Source: Sporodiniella umbellata (Eukaryota; Mucoromycota; Mucoromycetes; Mucorales; Rhizopodaceae). From it: a DNA stretch of 57,500 nt. The position numbers and the translations under genes are program-made. The notes beneath the pieces are model-generated. The model ran no database searches, had not been told where the DNA came from, and saw only the letters and a list, made by a program, of their open reading frames with translations. Below are positions 1 to 11,392 of this stretch, piece by piece. The stretch lies in the NCBI GenBank assembly GCA_025677835.1, contig JAIXMR010000021.1, forward strand, positions 1 through 57,500, in the 5' to 3' direction. The stretch's first letter is position 1; every line of letters begins with the position of its first letter.

Positions 1-228
1 GGTGAACACCATAATACACAAACTCTGTCAGAATTTTTTTTTTTTTTTTTTTTTGAAGGACTCAAGTTTTTAAAAGATTCTGGTATGCTACCCAAGAGCA
101 AGTAGCCTATAAAATGGATAAACAACAGCTATTGAAAACATTATTGAAGTGCGGTATGCTAAACCTTTTCCTGGGGTAGTTGGTTTATTAAAAAAAATCT
201 TGGTTTTATATTTAATTATACAATGTGT

Positions 229-3200
229 TTAAAAAAAAGTTCTCTTTAGCCATTTGTACAGCTCAGCAGTAGCAATATATACAAGCACAGAAGCAACCGT
301 CATTCCCCACTCCCAGGTTATTGGTCTGTGTTTGAACACTTCAGTGTTTAAAACAGGAACATACAGTACTATGATACAAAGGGCCACTCCGAGCGCTGTG
401 CTATAAAAAAGATACTTGTTTTGTGGACCAGTCAAAGCTTTCCAGTTCCATGTCGAGTTACGTAGATCTCGGCAAGTAAATCCATGAAGCAATAAGATAA
501 CTGTGAGTGTAGCAAAGAGAGCACCACGAGCACGGAAGACCTCCTCACATGACTCACTGTAATGCTTATTACAGTTCACTCCAAGGTTGCCCGTGCCCCA
601 GCCATAGAGCACTACAATAAAATTAAGCAAACAAATGACACCAATGGAGAAACCATAGAAAATGATGTCAGCCATATTCGAGTACGAAAAGAGTCCATCT
701 TTGCTAGAGCGAGGTGGTTGTAACATTTGGTCTTTATGGATAGGCTCTAAGCCCAAGCTCATTGCAGGAGGTGAACTAGTGATGATATTGTTGAACAAGA
801 TTTGAATTGGCGTCATTGGGAATACTGAATCCCCTGTTTGGTCAATAAAAGCAAGGCCCAGGAGCAAAGGTGTGATTTCCGCGACGTTACCAGAGACCAT
901 GTGTACCACGAACCTGGCAATGTTTCCAAACACACGTCTGCCCTCTTCAATAGCTTTAACGATTGTTGCAAAGTTGTCGTCTACCAAAACAATATCCGAG
1001 GCTTGCTTGGCCACATCTGAGCCGTTTTCTCCCATAGATATACCCACGTCAGCTTCTTTCAAAGAAGGGCTATCGTTTACACCATCTCCAGTCATTCCTG
1101 CAATTTTCTTCCGACGATGGAGGGCCTCGATCATCTTGACTTTTGTGTCAGGACTACATCTTGCAATAACCAAAGGTAGGTCTTGTAACTGATCAATCTG
1201 CTCGTTTGACAATTTATCAAAATGCTGAGCGCTCATTACCAAATCTTCTTTGTTATCGCCAATATGTGGTTTCGAGATTTTTTTCGCTTGTTCATACAGA
1301 TAACTGTCTTGTGCCAATCCGTAAGTCGCGGGCAATATATTGACTTCACGAGCAATGGCTGTAGCAGTAGCTATATGATCGCCTGTTAGCATATGAACTG
1401 TGATTCCGGCTTTGTGACACTCATCCACAGCATCTTTTGATTCTTTTCTTGGAGGGTCATAGATGCCTACAAGTCCCAGAAAGGTCATGTCTTGTTCAAT
1501 CCAATCTCGAGTGAAAGTTTCAGGAGTGATCTCTTGCTCATGTTTGATTCGACGCATGGCTAGGGACAGTACCCGCAGGCCACCTTCTGCTAGAGAATTC
1601 ACCTTGGGAAGCACAAGATCTTGAAGGGCTTCACTAGACATAGTCTTTGTTTCCTCTTTTTCAGATGATTGTATTCCATTACAGCACTCTAATACGCGTT
1701 CGGTGGCACCTTTCAAAAACGCTACGTATCCACCGTCAGGAGTACGGCAGATGACACTCATTCGTTTTATAGTAGAGTCAAAAGGGTATTCAGAAATCAC
1801 TTTCCAACAGGGCTTTTGTTCGCTATTCTTGATCAGACTAGGTTTACCGTTTTGAAGTTTATGGGCAAATACTTGAAGTGCAATCTTAAGAAAAATAAAA
1901 AAAAATGAGATCATGCCTTTACAAGCTTACGTCTAGGTTGTATAGTTACCTCTGTTGGATCGCCCAAGCCTGTCCATTCTCCAGTAGTTTTATCTTTTCG
2001 AAGCTCGCTCATGTTGCAGAGAGCAGCTGCGTTCACCATGGATTGAAATTGCAAAGTCATTTTCTCTTTGGTTACAACCGAGTCATTGTCTTCAGATTTT
2101 ACTTCTCCCTCGATATCGAATCCTAAGCCTGAAACAGTATAAAATCCTGTATCGGGTCTCCAGAATCGGGTCAACACCATTTTAGATTGAGTCAGCGTAC
2201 CGGTCTTGTCTGAGCATACGTTGGTTACAGAGCCTAGGAGCTCGAGAGCGGCTAAGCGGCGTACCAAAGCTTTACTTTTGGCCATACTGCTTACTCCAAA
2301 AGCTTGGGTTAAAGTGACTACGGCCACAAGTCCTTCGGGAATAGCAGCAATTGAAGTGGAAATGGCATACAATATGACTTCATCATTAATGTTAAACTTG
2401 GCAGCAGCAAATACAATAATCACGCAAAGAATAGCAATCATAAGCAGGACAAGAGCCATACGATCCAATGATTTTTGAAGAGGGGTCTTTGTATTATCTC
2501 CACTGTCAAGCAACCTTTTTGCAATCTTTCCGATTTCTGTTTGCATACCAACATTAGTCACAATTGCTTTACCACGTCCTTTTGTCAATACAGTGCTTGA
2601 GTACCCCATATTCAATCGATCACCTAGAGGAACATCTTCTCCTTGAATAGCATCCGATCTATAGTTCCAATCACTTTAATACCCGCTTTTTTTTTTTTTT
2701 TTTTTTTTTTTTTGAACTCTATGTCTAAAGAGACACATCGTTTTGTATATCTATTTACATTTTATTGACTGGAAGACTTTCGCCAGTCAGGAGAGCTTCA
2801 TCGACTTCCATATTGAAAGACCTATGTTTTAGCCAAAAAAAAAAAAAAAAAAAAAAAACAAGGGTTTTTAATACAACAAGAAATAATGCAGTGGTCTACA
2901 TACTCTATAATTCTACAATCAGCGCCAACAACATCCCCCGTTTTCAAGATGATGATATCGCCCACGACCAGTTCGCGTGTGGGCAATGTCTTTTGGTGAC
3001 CACTACGGACCACTTGTGTGGTGGGAGAAGCCATTTGTCTGAGAGAGTCCATTGTTTTTTCAGCCTTGAATTCCTGAAGAAAACCCACGCCGGCATTCAA
3101 AAACATGATAGCGCAGATTACGCCACCCTCGATATAGTCTTTAAAAACAAACGAAACAACCTAAGAGAGTAAGCGATGTGGATGTAGAATAAAGTACATA

Positions 3201-3612
3201 CCATGGCTATAAGCAGAATCAATACCATGATGTTCATAAATTGCTTCAAGAGTAGTTGGAAAGGGTTCACACCCCCTTCTCCCTCCATTTCGTTATAGTG
3301 TTTACGGTTTTCTTCTATAGAATCGTCAGACAGACCATCCTCGAGGTCCGACTTGAGCAGTTGTGTAACAGCGTCAAGGTCCATTGTGTGATAAGGTGGC
3401 CCTTCCGTTTTGTCCGCTTGATCCGCGCGCCTTTTTCTCTTGACCAGATGCATTTTATTCATAATCACACTTCTTACGGACTTTGTATCAAAATCGGTAG
3501 AACTTCGACCGGTAGAGGTTCTTGACATTGGCTTTTGTGTGATCTTTTCATGGTTGCGTGTCTCTGGCTCGTTGAATTGAATGGTTTGGTTTTGTCGGGC
3601 GTCTTCCATCAA
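229..3612 (-). CDS. ENA1: ENA-type (type IID) sodium/potassium-exporting P-type ATPase
   Basis: Plasma-membrane ATPase that expels Na+ (or K+/Li+) at the cost of ATP. Five exons join in frame: 3612-3202, 3160-2904, 2821-2759, 2658-1950 and 1884-229, giving 1031 residues, close to the roughly 1090 of the yeast ENA pumps. The N-terminal cation-ATPase domain is followed by a first membrane hairpin (NIMVLILLIAMV), the actuator segment with LTGES, the phosphorylation motif DKTGTLTQ (Asp about 394), the hinge motif TGDGVND (about 743) and a C-terminal membrane bundle. The segment after DKTGTLT (SKMVLTRFW) and the IAMV...DYIEGG stretch match the ENA subfamily better than SERCA or PMR1 pumps; that assignment is from family knowledge. 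Two introns hold long homopolymer runs. A CRE palindrome lies about 390 bp upstream. Start chosen as the first ATG after a pyrimidine/AT-rich leader. Confidence 0.93.
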
Positions 3613-4001
3613 GGATATGTTTTAATCACTTTTTGAAAAAATAAAGTGAAAACACTCTAATGAATAGAAAAAGAGATATATTTTTTTTTTTTTTTTTTGA
3701 AACAAAAATTGGCTCTTTTTATGCTTTTCTGTCAAAGAACCTATTAAAACACAAGAGTTGAAGGGTAGAAAAGTGAGAAAACTGAGATCACATGACAGAC
3801 TGCCTCCTACCCAATCATTGGCCAGCTTGTTTCAATCGTTCTTTTTACGCTTTCTAAGTTTTCTAATCTGAAACCGAGTCTCAGGAATCAATAACAACAC
3901 AAACCTAAATCAATGATGCAACCGGAAAATAGGAAAAACAAATCATTAGCAAGAAAACAGAACATGTTTTTGAGCCATCGATGGTTGATGTCCAATGGGA
4001 A

Positions 4002-4009
4002 TGACGTCA
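4002..4009. promoter_or_regulatory. CRE palindrome TGACGTCA
   Basis: Perfect 8-bp CRE/ATF site, 390 bp upstream of the ENA ATPase start, with CCAAT just beside it. In Saccharomyces the ENA1 promoter carries a CRE bound by Sko1 (established knowledge). That this site is used here is inference. Confidence 0.5.
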
Positions 4010-4594
4010 CCTTTCCATGTCCATTTTTCTTACCAACAGATCATGAAAGTCTCTACCTACGAGCTGTTCTTTAGGCATGGTTTGAGTCCAATAGGCCTTC
4101 TTTTTGACATCAGTTCTTGAGAATTGATTTAATTCTTTTCAATGATTGACTTGTTCCCAAGTTTTTTTTTTTTTTTTTTTTGTTAATTTATTTTGGTAGA
4201 AGAGCTCCTATGGAAACTGATATTTCGTATGACTAACTTTTTTTTGACAAGACCATAGCCTGATTGAATAGTGCGTGGATTGAATACACATAGACTGCAG
4301 ATACTACGGGATAGGTAATGATTGGACTGAGCACTCGAGCTTGGTGGTGACAGCTTCAGCCGATCGCGTCTCGCTTTCAAGTGGATGACAAGCGTTTGCT
4401 ATGTATGTGTGATCTGTATTTTGCAATGGTCTTTAGGGTAAAGCGTCTGTTTGTTTCTTACATCACCAACATTAGCTGTATTATTCTGTCTTTACTCATT
4501 AAAAAATAACCAACGCGATGACACGTCACTCTTGAGTTTTGTACTAGCCAGTAGATTCATTGCTATTCTTTATTACGTATTTTAGGGCTACTAC

Positions 4595-4615
4595 CTCTCT
4601 CTCTCTCTCTCTCTC
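4595..4615. repeat. (CT)n microsatellite
   Basis: Uninterrupted CT dinucleotides followed by a T-rich tract in the ENA-SF1 intergenic region. Confidence 0.9.
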
Positions 4616-5104
4616 TTTTTTTCTTTCTCCTTCTCTTTTGCAAGTCTCAAACCATACAAAGGATTCGGTTGAAAACAAGAAAGATGGATATAAACAATGT
4701 ACTTTTCAATGTATTTTATTTTTGCTATTAAAACTATCCGAATCCCTCCCAAGATTGAGTACGACTTGTATTTCTTTCCATCCTATTGAAAATTTTATCC
4801 TCACCGTTCGTCGAGGATGGATGCAGTCACAACGATGTGACTAAGCTTGTCTTGCTCTGTTTTTTGTGTGTGCAGCAGATTTTTTATTTTTATTTTTATT
4901 TTTTTATTTTTTTTTTTTCCCTTTCGTTGTCTTGAACACGTTATGTACAAACCTACAGGTACATAATGAAGCCTCCCTCCAAAAACAGCAGTCTGATAGA
5001 CAGACTGAATAGGTACAAACGTCACTCCCCTTGGGAATAAAAGACGCTTTTTAGAAGCATCTGAAACTCAAGATCAGAAAGAAGTCGGTTTTGGTTCAGA
5101 AAGA

Positions 5105-6915
5105 ATGGAATCCTTCGAAAGACTTGGTAAACATTCTATTTTTTTTTTTTTTTTTTTTTTTTTTTTGGTTGAAGAATTAAAATGTATTTTGATAGATCAT
5201 TCCCCTTCACAGTTCTCTTCTTCTGGTGAATTAGCACCTAAAAGAAAGCGTAAGAGTCGATGGGGAGATGAACAAAAGATAATTATTCCCGGATTGCCTA
5301 CTGCTGTAAACAAGTTGGATAAACAACAGTCTGAAAAATACCTTTGTAAAGAAAAAAAAAAAAAAAAAAAAAAAAAAACCCTCCCATAAGACTATGGATT
5401 TAATCATGATACTACGTAGTGCAAATCCGACTCGAAGAAATCAACCGAAAGCTGCGCACGGGTGACTTTCTTCCCAGTGAAAATCGAAGGTGAGTAGCGT
5501 GAGTTTGTGTGTGTCTATATGGATTGCGTTGAGAGATTGAGTTTTTTTTTTATTTTTATTTGTTTTGCAACTAAAGATCGCCATCGCCCGAGCCAGTGTA
5601 TGATGCGAACGGTAAACGTGTGAATACAAGAGAGGCGAGATACAAAAAGAAGCTTGAGGACGAACGCCACAAATTGATTGAAGTCGCTTTGAAGACGATT
5701 CCAAACTTTCGTCCACCGATCGATTATAAACGACCTACGAAATTACAAGAGAAAGTTTACATTCCATCCAAAGAGTTCCCAGATATCAATTTCATTGGCC
5801 AGCTGATTGGTCCAAGAGGCAATACCTTGAAAGGTATGGAATCTGACTCTGGCGCCAAAATCAGTATTCGCGGTCGTGGCTCTGTCAAGGAAGGAAAGTC
5901 GAGGACCGATGCTGCTTCCAATGCAGCTCAAGAAGAAGATCTGCATTGTCTGGTCACTGCAGACTCTGAAGATAAAGTAAAGAAAGCAGTCAAGTTGATC
6001 GAAAGAGTGATTGAGACGGTAAGTGATCCGACCCAACCCGTTGAACCTAACGCGTGCTTTAGTCTGCCTCTGTTCCTGAAGGTCAAAACGAATTGAAGAG
6101 AAACCAGCTCCGTGAGTTGGCTGCATTGAACGGAACCTTACGTGACGATGAAGCACAGACGTGTCTTAACTGTGGTGCTTCTGGCCATCGACGTTATGAA
6201 TGCCCTGAAAGACAAAACATCACTTCCACCCTGTCTTGTCATATCTGTGGCGGTATGGGACATATATCGCGCGATTGTACCCAACGTAATAATCCGGAAA
6301 TGGCTCATCAAAACAGTGAAAGAGATGCTCAACTCGACAGTGAATATATGAATCTTATGGCTGAATTGGGAGAGAATGTGGCTGAGGGTGGAATGAATCG
6401 AGGGGTAAACAGGACGCTTTGGATGCACTTGATCTTTACACACGCTTTTTTTTTTTTTTTTTATTTTCACTTAGGCTTCTGCTCCTTGGCAACGTAGCGG
6501 TGGAGCAGCGCCTCCTTGGCAGCAGCGTCCTGTTGCTGGTGCTAATGCTCCCGCACCTTGGACGCCTGGCGCTCAAACGGCTTCCGTACCTCCTGGTGTC
6601 AATGATGGATCACAGGCTACAGGCCCTACCAACGCTGCTCCATGGCAAAACGCAGGCGCTTATTCAGCCTACACTGCTCCCCCACCTCCTAACGGTTATT
6701 ATAACGCGTACAATTCAGAAAACTATGGTGGCTATTCTGGTTATTACGATTCAACCCAAGCAGGCGCTGCTCCGCCTCCACCTGGTGGGTCCGCCCCTTG
6801 GCAGCAATCAGCGCCTCCCCCTCCACCTGGAGACAGCTGGGCCCCTCCTCCCCCTTCTGATCCCGCACCCCCTCCTTCTTCCGATCCTGCCCCTCCGCCT
6901 CCTCCATCCAATTAA
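5105..6915 (+). CDS. MSL5: Branchpoint-bridging protein / splicing factor 1 (SF1/BBP)
   Basis: Binds the intron branch-point sequence in the early (commitment) spliceosome and bridges to U2AF. Six exons (5105-5126, 5196-5345, 5420-5489, 5577-6018, 6063-6404, 6475-6915) give 488 residues. Visible in order: a short basic N-terminus with [11 protein letters not shown], where the tryptophan-containing stretch resembles the U2AF ligand motif; the helix LRTGDFLP; the SPSPEP phosphorylation motif; a KH-QUA2 domain with IGPRGNTLK (about residue 157); two CCHC zinc knuckles ([14 protein letters not shown] about 262, [14 protein letters not shown] about 287); and a proline/PWQ-rich tail. Two knuckles are as in yeast BBP, while the PPWQ-rich tail resembles animal SF1. 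The last exon has no ATG in frame and is easily missed by simple ORF search. Introns 1, 2 and 5 carry homopolymer runs of 16-24 bp. Confidence 0.93.
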
Positions 6916-7060
6916 AGCGTTTTGTTAATTTATCTATTCATACTCAAAGAAAGAGCTGTGCCTCTAACCGAGTATTGGGTTGGTTAGAAAGTCAGCCTAC
7001 GCCTTTTCTTTAAAAAAAAAAAGTAGAGAAGAGGGATTCTTTATTGTCTAGAGTCACCGT

Positions 7061-7726
7061 TTAGAAATCCTCATAGCCTTCATCTAAAAAAGAGAGAGGG
7101 TTAGATACCAAGATAAGTTTTAGTGTAAGCCTACCTTCAATTCCATTGATGGCGTGTAAAAAGAACAAGACGATATTGGAGGTACATTCCATCGTGAAAC
7201 CACGGTAGAGACCTTGTAGACTCCAGCGTGATTGGTTTCTGGTCTTGTGTTTGGCAGGTCTACTTCCTTCCTCCCGGGTAATACAGTAGACGGCGTGCAT
7301 CACACTCGTATAGGGCATCGGCCTTAAAGAGACCACGGTTTCAAAACGTTTTGAACCAGGCGTACGTGATCGGATCTGGCACTGCATACGTTTACGGATG
7401 GTGTCCAGAGGTAGAGTGATCAAGACTTCTAGCGTGTTCAGACCTAGCTCAGCAAGACTGTACAAGAACGGGCTTTCGTTGGCAGAGATACAAAGTACGC
7501 GATCGATGATTAAGGGTGTCACGTTCTGCAGTAAGGGAGTGATGGTATGGAACAAGACAGTGGGCATAAAATGGTGAGAAAAGTAGAGACCGGAGAGACC
7601 GCCTTCTTCCCTCAAGAGCGTACTCAGTGCATGGAATGGCCCTTTGTATTTTCGTTGAAGGGGAGAAGCGGATTGGACTATCATTCTGTACGCGTCTTTC
7701 AGATCTTCTCCCCCTTTTGCTTTTCG

Positions 7727-7758
<32 letters not shown>

Positions 7759-8627
7759 TTGTTCGAATCAACTCCAGTGGGCTTAGAATAAAGCCAACGA
7801 TCAGATTGCTAGCAACGAGTGTAGCCAGGTTAGGACCCGCATGATCCAGGTGAACCAGAGGTATGGTATCATCGTAAAGATCAAATAGATCGTTCAACGT
7901 ACCCTCCAGAGTGGGCTGTAAAAACAGATGGCTGATTTCATAAAGCCAATGGGTATATTGACCCTTGAAGAGCGATGACCAGCCTTCATGATGCACCAAT
8001 CGTTGGATTCCTTGCCAGACACCACCATCGATAGGCTGGAGCTGATGAGGGGGTCGTGTACTGTCGTCGTAAACGCTTCCCTGAACTATATAGCCATCCG
8101 CATTCACTGGCACTTTTTTTTTGAAAGAAACATCGTCAGCGTCAAGTGTCACACCTGGATTGAGCGGATCATCCCCAGTTGAATCTTGGCCCTGTTCAGT
8201 TTCTTCATCGGAATCATCCAGTATCTATAGTCAAGTTTTGGTTAAGGTTGACCAAAAAAAAAAAAAAAAATATAGATGAAATAAAAACCTCGGGTTCGCT
8301 TTCTGATTCATCTTTGTCGAGGGTTGTTCTCTCTACAGACGATTCTACCCATCTTTGACGTGGTAAATATTGAACTTGTAATAGTGTTTTAGATACTTCA
8401 AACGGACTGTTGGCAGCCGTGGTGAGGTACTTTAGAACAGTGAAATTAACCAGTTCTCTGGCGGCCACGCGTGAGTCCATCACATCTTCAGGTGGGGTGG
8501 GATAATAAGAAACACCTTGTTCTGGAACAAAGTTCGCGTAATTTCCAGAAAAGCCTGGTGTATAATAAGGCTTGCCACCCAAGGAAGAAGGGAACGGCAT
8601 GAATGTTGGGTTGGGATTGTTTTGCAT
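7061..8627 (-). CDS. UGO1: Ugo1-like mitochondrial outer-membrane fusion protein
   Basis: Degenerate mitochondrial-carrier protein of the Ugo1/SLC25A46 group, which links the fusion GTPases of the two mitochondrial membranes. Four exons (8627-8289, 8224-7758, 7685-7135, 7083-7061) give 459 residues. Carrier-type signatures are partly kept: SPFEVSKTLLQVQYLP near residue 90, SPLELIRTR near 265, LPLDTIRKRMQ further on. The acidic linker between exons 1 and 2 is typical of fungal Ugo1. The first intron donor is GTTTTT, a weak match to consensus, but no other donor nearby keeps the frame. The second and third introns are canonical; the second contains a long T-run on the + strand. The 3' end converges with SF1, 145 bp apart. 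Confidence 0.88.
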
Positions 8628-9326
8628 TTCTCTTTTGTCTGTTGAAAAGTGTGTGTATGTGTGTGCCCTGCTTATTTTTTATTTTTTTTTAATTTTGACT
8701 GCCTTTTCACATCGCTGAGAGGGATAGCCGACTTTTTTTTTTCGTTGAGGTGCCCTTGGAAAGCATCTTTCGTCATGTGCCTGCGTTATAAGCCGCTTGG
8801 AAAAAAAAGGTGTAAAGTGTTAACAACAGCCAACGTTTGGTTTGTTTGGCATAGGCCATTGTCTAGTGTGCGATGAGGTAATCCATGACACATAAAAAAA
8901 AAAAAAAAAAAAAAAACCCCTTCTGACCCTGGATGCAACCTAAAGCCAATCCAATTCAACAATAGAGACTGCCGTTGTCTACCTAGAGAGAAAGTCCATA
9001 GCTCACTCTGTTTTTGTGGAGTGGCTTTCACCCAGGAAGGGTCTGCCTTGATGTTTGGCTTTAGCCCACGTCGATCTGTGATTGACTCTGGCTTCAGCTT
9101 GGATGGACTAAGGTTGGGTGCGATTCAAGCTCAGTAAGTGAAACAAGTTAGACAAAAGCAGTAAAGCAGGTGATCGTTCGTACACAAAACGTCATCATGA
9201 TCTACAGATGTGCTGTGGGTGATGCAGTGACGTAAGTCTGGATCGAAAAAGGTATAAATACTGAGGGAAGATTTCTAGGCCATTGATATTATTATTACTA
9301 CAACAACTACTACTACTATTATTATT
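8628..9326. other. Divergent intergenic region, Ugo1 / CsbD-like
   Basis: About 700 bp. Holds a T-rich leader of Ugo1, an A22 run at about 8895, CRE-like half sites near 9190 and 9228-9235 (TGACGTAA) and a TATA box at 9253-9260. The short frames here are not supported as genes. Confidence 0.6.
9253..9260 (+). promoter_or_regulatory. TATA box
   Basis: TATAAATA, 67 bp before the ATG of the CsbD-like gene. A CRE-like TGACGTAA lies 18 bp upstream of it. The pairing suggests a regulated, stress-type promoter (inference). Confidence 0.6.
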
Positions 9327-9965
9327 ATGTCTGCCTTTAATAACGATATTCAACCTACCCGCGATGACCGTCTTGGTTCCGGTCAATTGAACGAAAACCA
9401 TGGCATTGCTGCTACTGGCTTGAACGACCCTTTTACCTCAGCCAACGCTGTCCGTACTTCTCAAAGCAACGATCCTACCTCTCTTGGTGGTCAAGAACAC
9501 AGCCATGCTCCTGGTTTGCACAACCCTGCGGAAGGTAACCGTACTGCTGGTACTGGCATTCCTCCTGTCAGCCAAGCGGGTCACTTGCACCACCCTACGG
9601 AAGGTAACTCTACGGTTGGTACTACAGGCCATGCCACGGCCGGTGAACCTGAGATTGCCTCGCATGTCCATAACAAGCACGGCCAGGGCCATCCTGAGAT
9701 CAGCTCACACGTCAATAACAAGCATGGTCTTTCTGCCAACCAAGGGGACCACGGTGCCTCTCACCATCAACAAGCCCCTACCCACGCTGTCGATCAACAC
9801 ACTGCTCATTCTACCGAACATCCCACCACAGTAGACGAACTCAACCGTAAGCCCAGTGTGGGTGAAAAGATCAAGGGCACACTTGAAAAAGCCGCTGGCA
9901 AAATCACTGGGGATGAAGCCAAGGTCGTCAAGGGAGATAACCTTGCTCATGGCCGTACTGCTTAA
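9327..9965 (+). CDS. His-rich hydrophilic protein with CsbD/LEA-like C-terminus
   Basis: Single exon of 212 residues, very hydrophilic and rich in His, Gly, Asn and Thr, with no membrane segment or signal peptide. The last roughly 45 residues (VGEKIKGTLEKAAGKITGD...) have the lysine/alanine/glycine helix pattern of CsbD-like and LEA-like stress proteins common in fungi. The middle holds two short duplications: LHNPAEGNRTAGT / LHHPTEGNSTVGT, and EIASHVHNKHG / EISSHVNNKHG. A strong TATA box and high codon bias suggest high or inducible expression. The function is inferred to be stress- or desiccation-related; no catalytic residues are visible. Confidence 0.85.
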   Translation: MSAFNNDIQPTRDDRLGSGQLNENHGIAATGLNDPFTSANAVRTSQSNDPTSLGGQEHSHAPGLHNPAEGNRTAGTGIPPVSQAGHLHHPTEGNSTVGTTGHATAGEPEIASHVHNKHGQGHPEISSHVNNKHGLSANQGDHGASHHQQAPTHAVDQHTAHSTEHPTTVDELNRKPSVGEKIKGTLEKAAGKITGDEAKVVKGDNLAHGRTA

Positions 9966-10338
9966 AAAAAAACAAACCTCTCACATCCAATACCTCTTGT
10001 ACAGCCTACCGGAATCCTGTTTTTTTTTTTTTTTTTTTTTTTTTTTTTGTTCTTAATCTCTTTATTTTCGCTGATCCTTTTTAAATAAACAAATCATCTT
10101 CGTCCCTTCTCATTTCTATTTTCTGATCCTAGCCTTTTGGTTGACAAGATTACCGTGAAATAACATCCTGTGCTGTATCTATTCATGCGCTTGGTGTCAG
10201 TTGTGACTGCAATTTTATTTTATCTTTTTTTTTTTTTTTTTTTTTTTTCAACTGAAAGGGAGAGAGGGGGAAAGAGGGTAAGAGTTTTCTTTGTAGATGA
10301 GTGTTGTATATAGAATGGATGTATATGTGGGTGTGGTT
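9966..10338. other. Convergent 3' intergenic region
   Basis: About 370 bp between two 3' ends. It contains two T-runs (around 10020-10047 and 10226-10248) and no coding signal. Confidence 0.6.
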
Positions 10339-10965
10339 CTAAACCGAGGCAGGATAAGAAAGTTCTTCTTCAGTATCGTAACCGCTTTCTTCTGCCTCTG
10401 CTGTGGATTGACTCGCTTCTTGAATAGAAAAGATATTGTCGTTTTCAGTAATCTCGCCTAGATCGGAACAGAGCGAAAGTTCACCCAACGACGATTGCGA
10501 CTGGAAGATGACTGTACTTCTATCGGTGAAAGAAGAATGTCTAGAGTCTTTGAGGAGGAGGAGGGGTTAGTCTAGAAAAAAAAGGGGGGGGGTCAGTTCA
10601 GTCAACCTACCTTTGCCTTGGTTAAAAGGTTCAGTATTATATGGGGTATCGCCTACGTTGGTATGTCTCTTTTGTGTACAATCAAAACCTTTGATGATTC
10701 TTCGTCTGTTCTGTAAAATGCAGAAATCACTACCAAAGCGATGAAATGAGTTCTGAACAGGGGCAGAAGAGACCTCGGTGGCAAAGGTTTTGTAAGAATA
10801 GAGTTCGGTACGATCACTTTCTTCTCCTAGTGACGATTCAAAGGCATCGGCTTCAGTTTCTTGCGTCACTGTCTCTATTGTTTCTTCCAACACTGTTTCT
10901 TCCAACACTGTTTCTTCCACTGTTTCTGTGATCTCTACCGTTTCTTTCAGGGCAGCTGTAGTCAT
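10339..10965 (-). CDS. Unknown small acidic protein with Glu-Thr-Val repeats
   Basis: Not recognised. Two exons, 10965-10611 and 10547-10339, join in frame to give 187 residues. The first acceptor-like TCTAG would bring a stop, so the CAAAG acceptor at 10548 is used. The N-terminal part has imperfect repeats of EETV/LEET type, then an acidic Ser-rich middle and a C-terminal SGYDTEEELSYPASV tail. An upstream in-frame ATG at 11049 would add 28 residues with a run of phenylalanines encoded by a T-rich leader. That looks like 5' UTR, so the inner ATG is preferred, but a signal anchor cannot be excluded. Confidence 0.6.
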
Positions 10966-11271
10966 CGCGTAGAAAAGAAGAAAAAAAATAAAGATAAAAA
11001 AAAATCTACTGCGACTTTTTATTAAGGCACCACGAATCGATAGAGCCAATGATATCCAAGAATATCACTCGTGAACCGTGGCTTAAATTAAGGGACAAAG
11101 TATAGAAAGAAAGAGTAAGCTATCTCTTTCTTTCTACACCAATAAGGAGAACCCAAAAAAAAAAAAAAAAAGGGAAGGCTCTGTGACACCCTTTTTTTTT
11201 TTTTTAATCTTCTGTGAGGTATTCGAATCGAGAACTTTTTGTGTAATACAATGGCTTGAACTATTTCTTTC

Positions 11272-11313
<42 letters not shown>

Positions 11314-11392
11314 GTCTCTTTTTTTTTTCCCTCCTCTTTTTTTTTTTTTTTTTTTTCTTTATAAAATAAAAAAAAAAACAACAAAGAAAAGA
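10966..11392. other. Divergent promoter region with poly(T) tracts
   Basis: About 430 bp between divergent starts. Contains T-runs of 12-35 bp (11191-11367) and an A-rich leader directly before the kelch gene ATG. No other structure seen. Confidence 0.6.

Larger units (their letters stand above)
3613..5104. other. Divergent intergenic region, ENA ATPase / SF1
   Basis: About 1.5 kb between two divergent starts. It contains a perfect CRE (4002-4009), a CCAAT box next to it (3992-3996), T-runs at about 3680 and 4160, and a CT microsatellite at 4595-4615. Short open frames at 4183-4380 (-) and 4560-4844 (+) show no domain or splice support and are not called. Confidence 0.6.
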
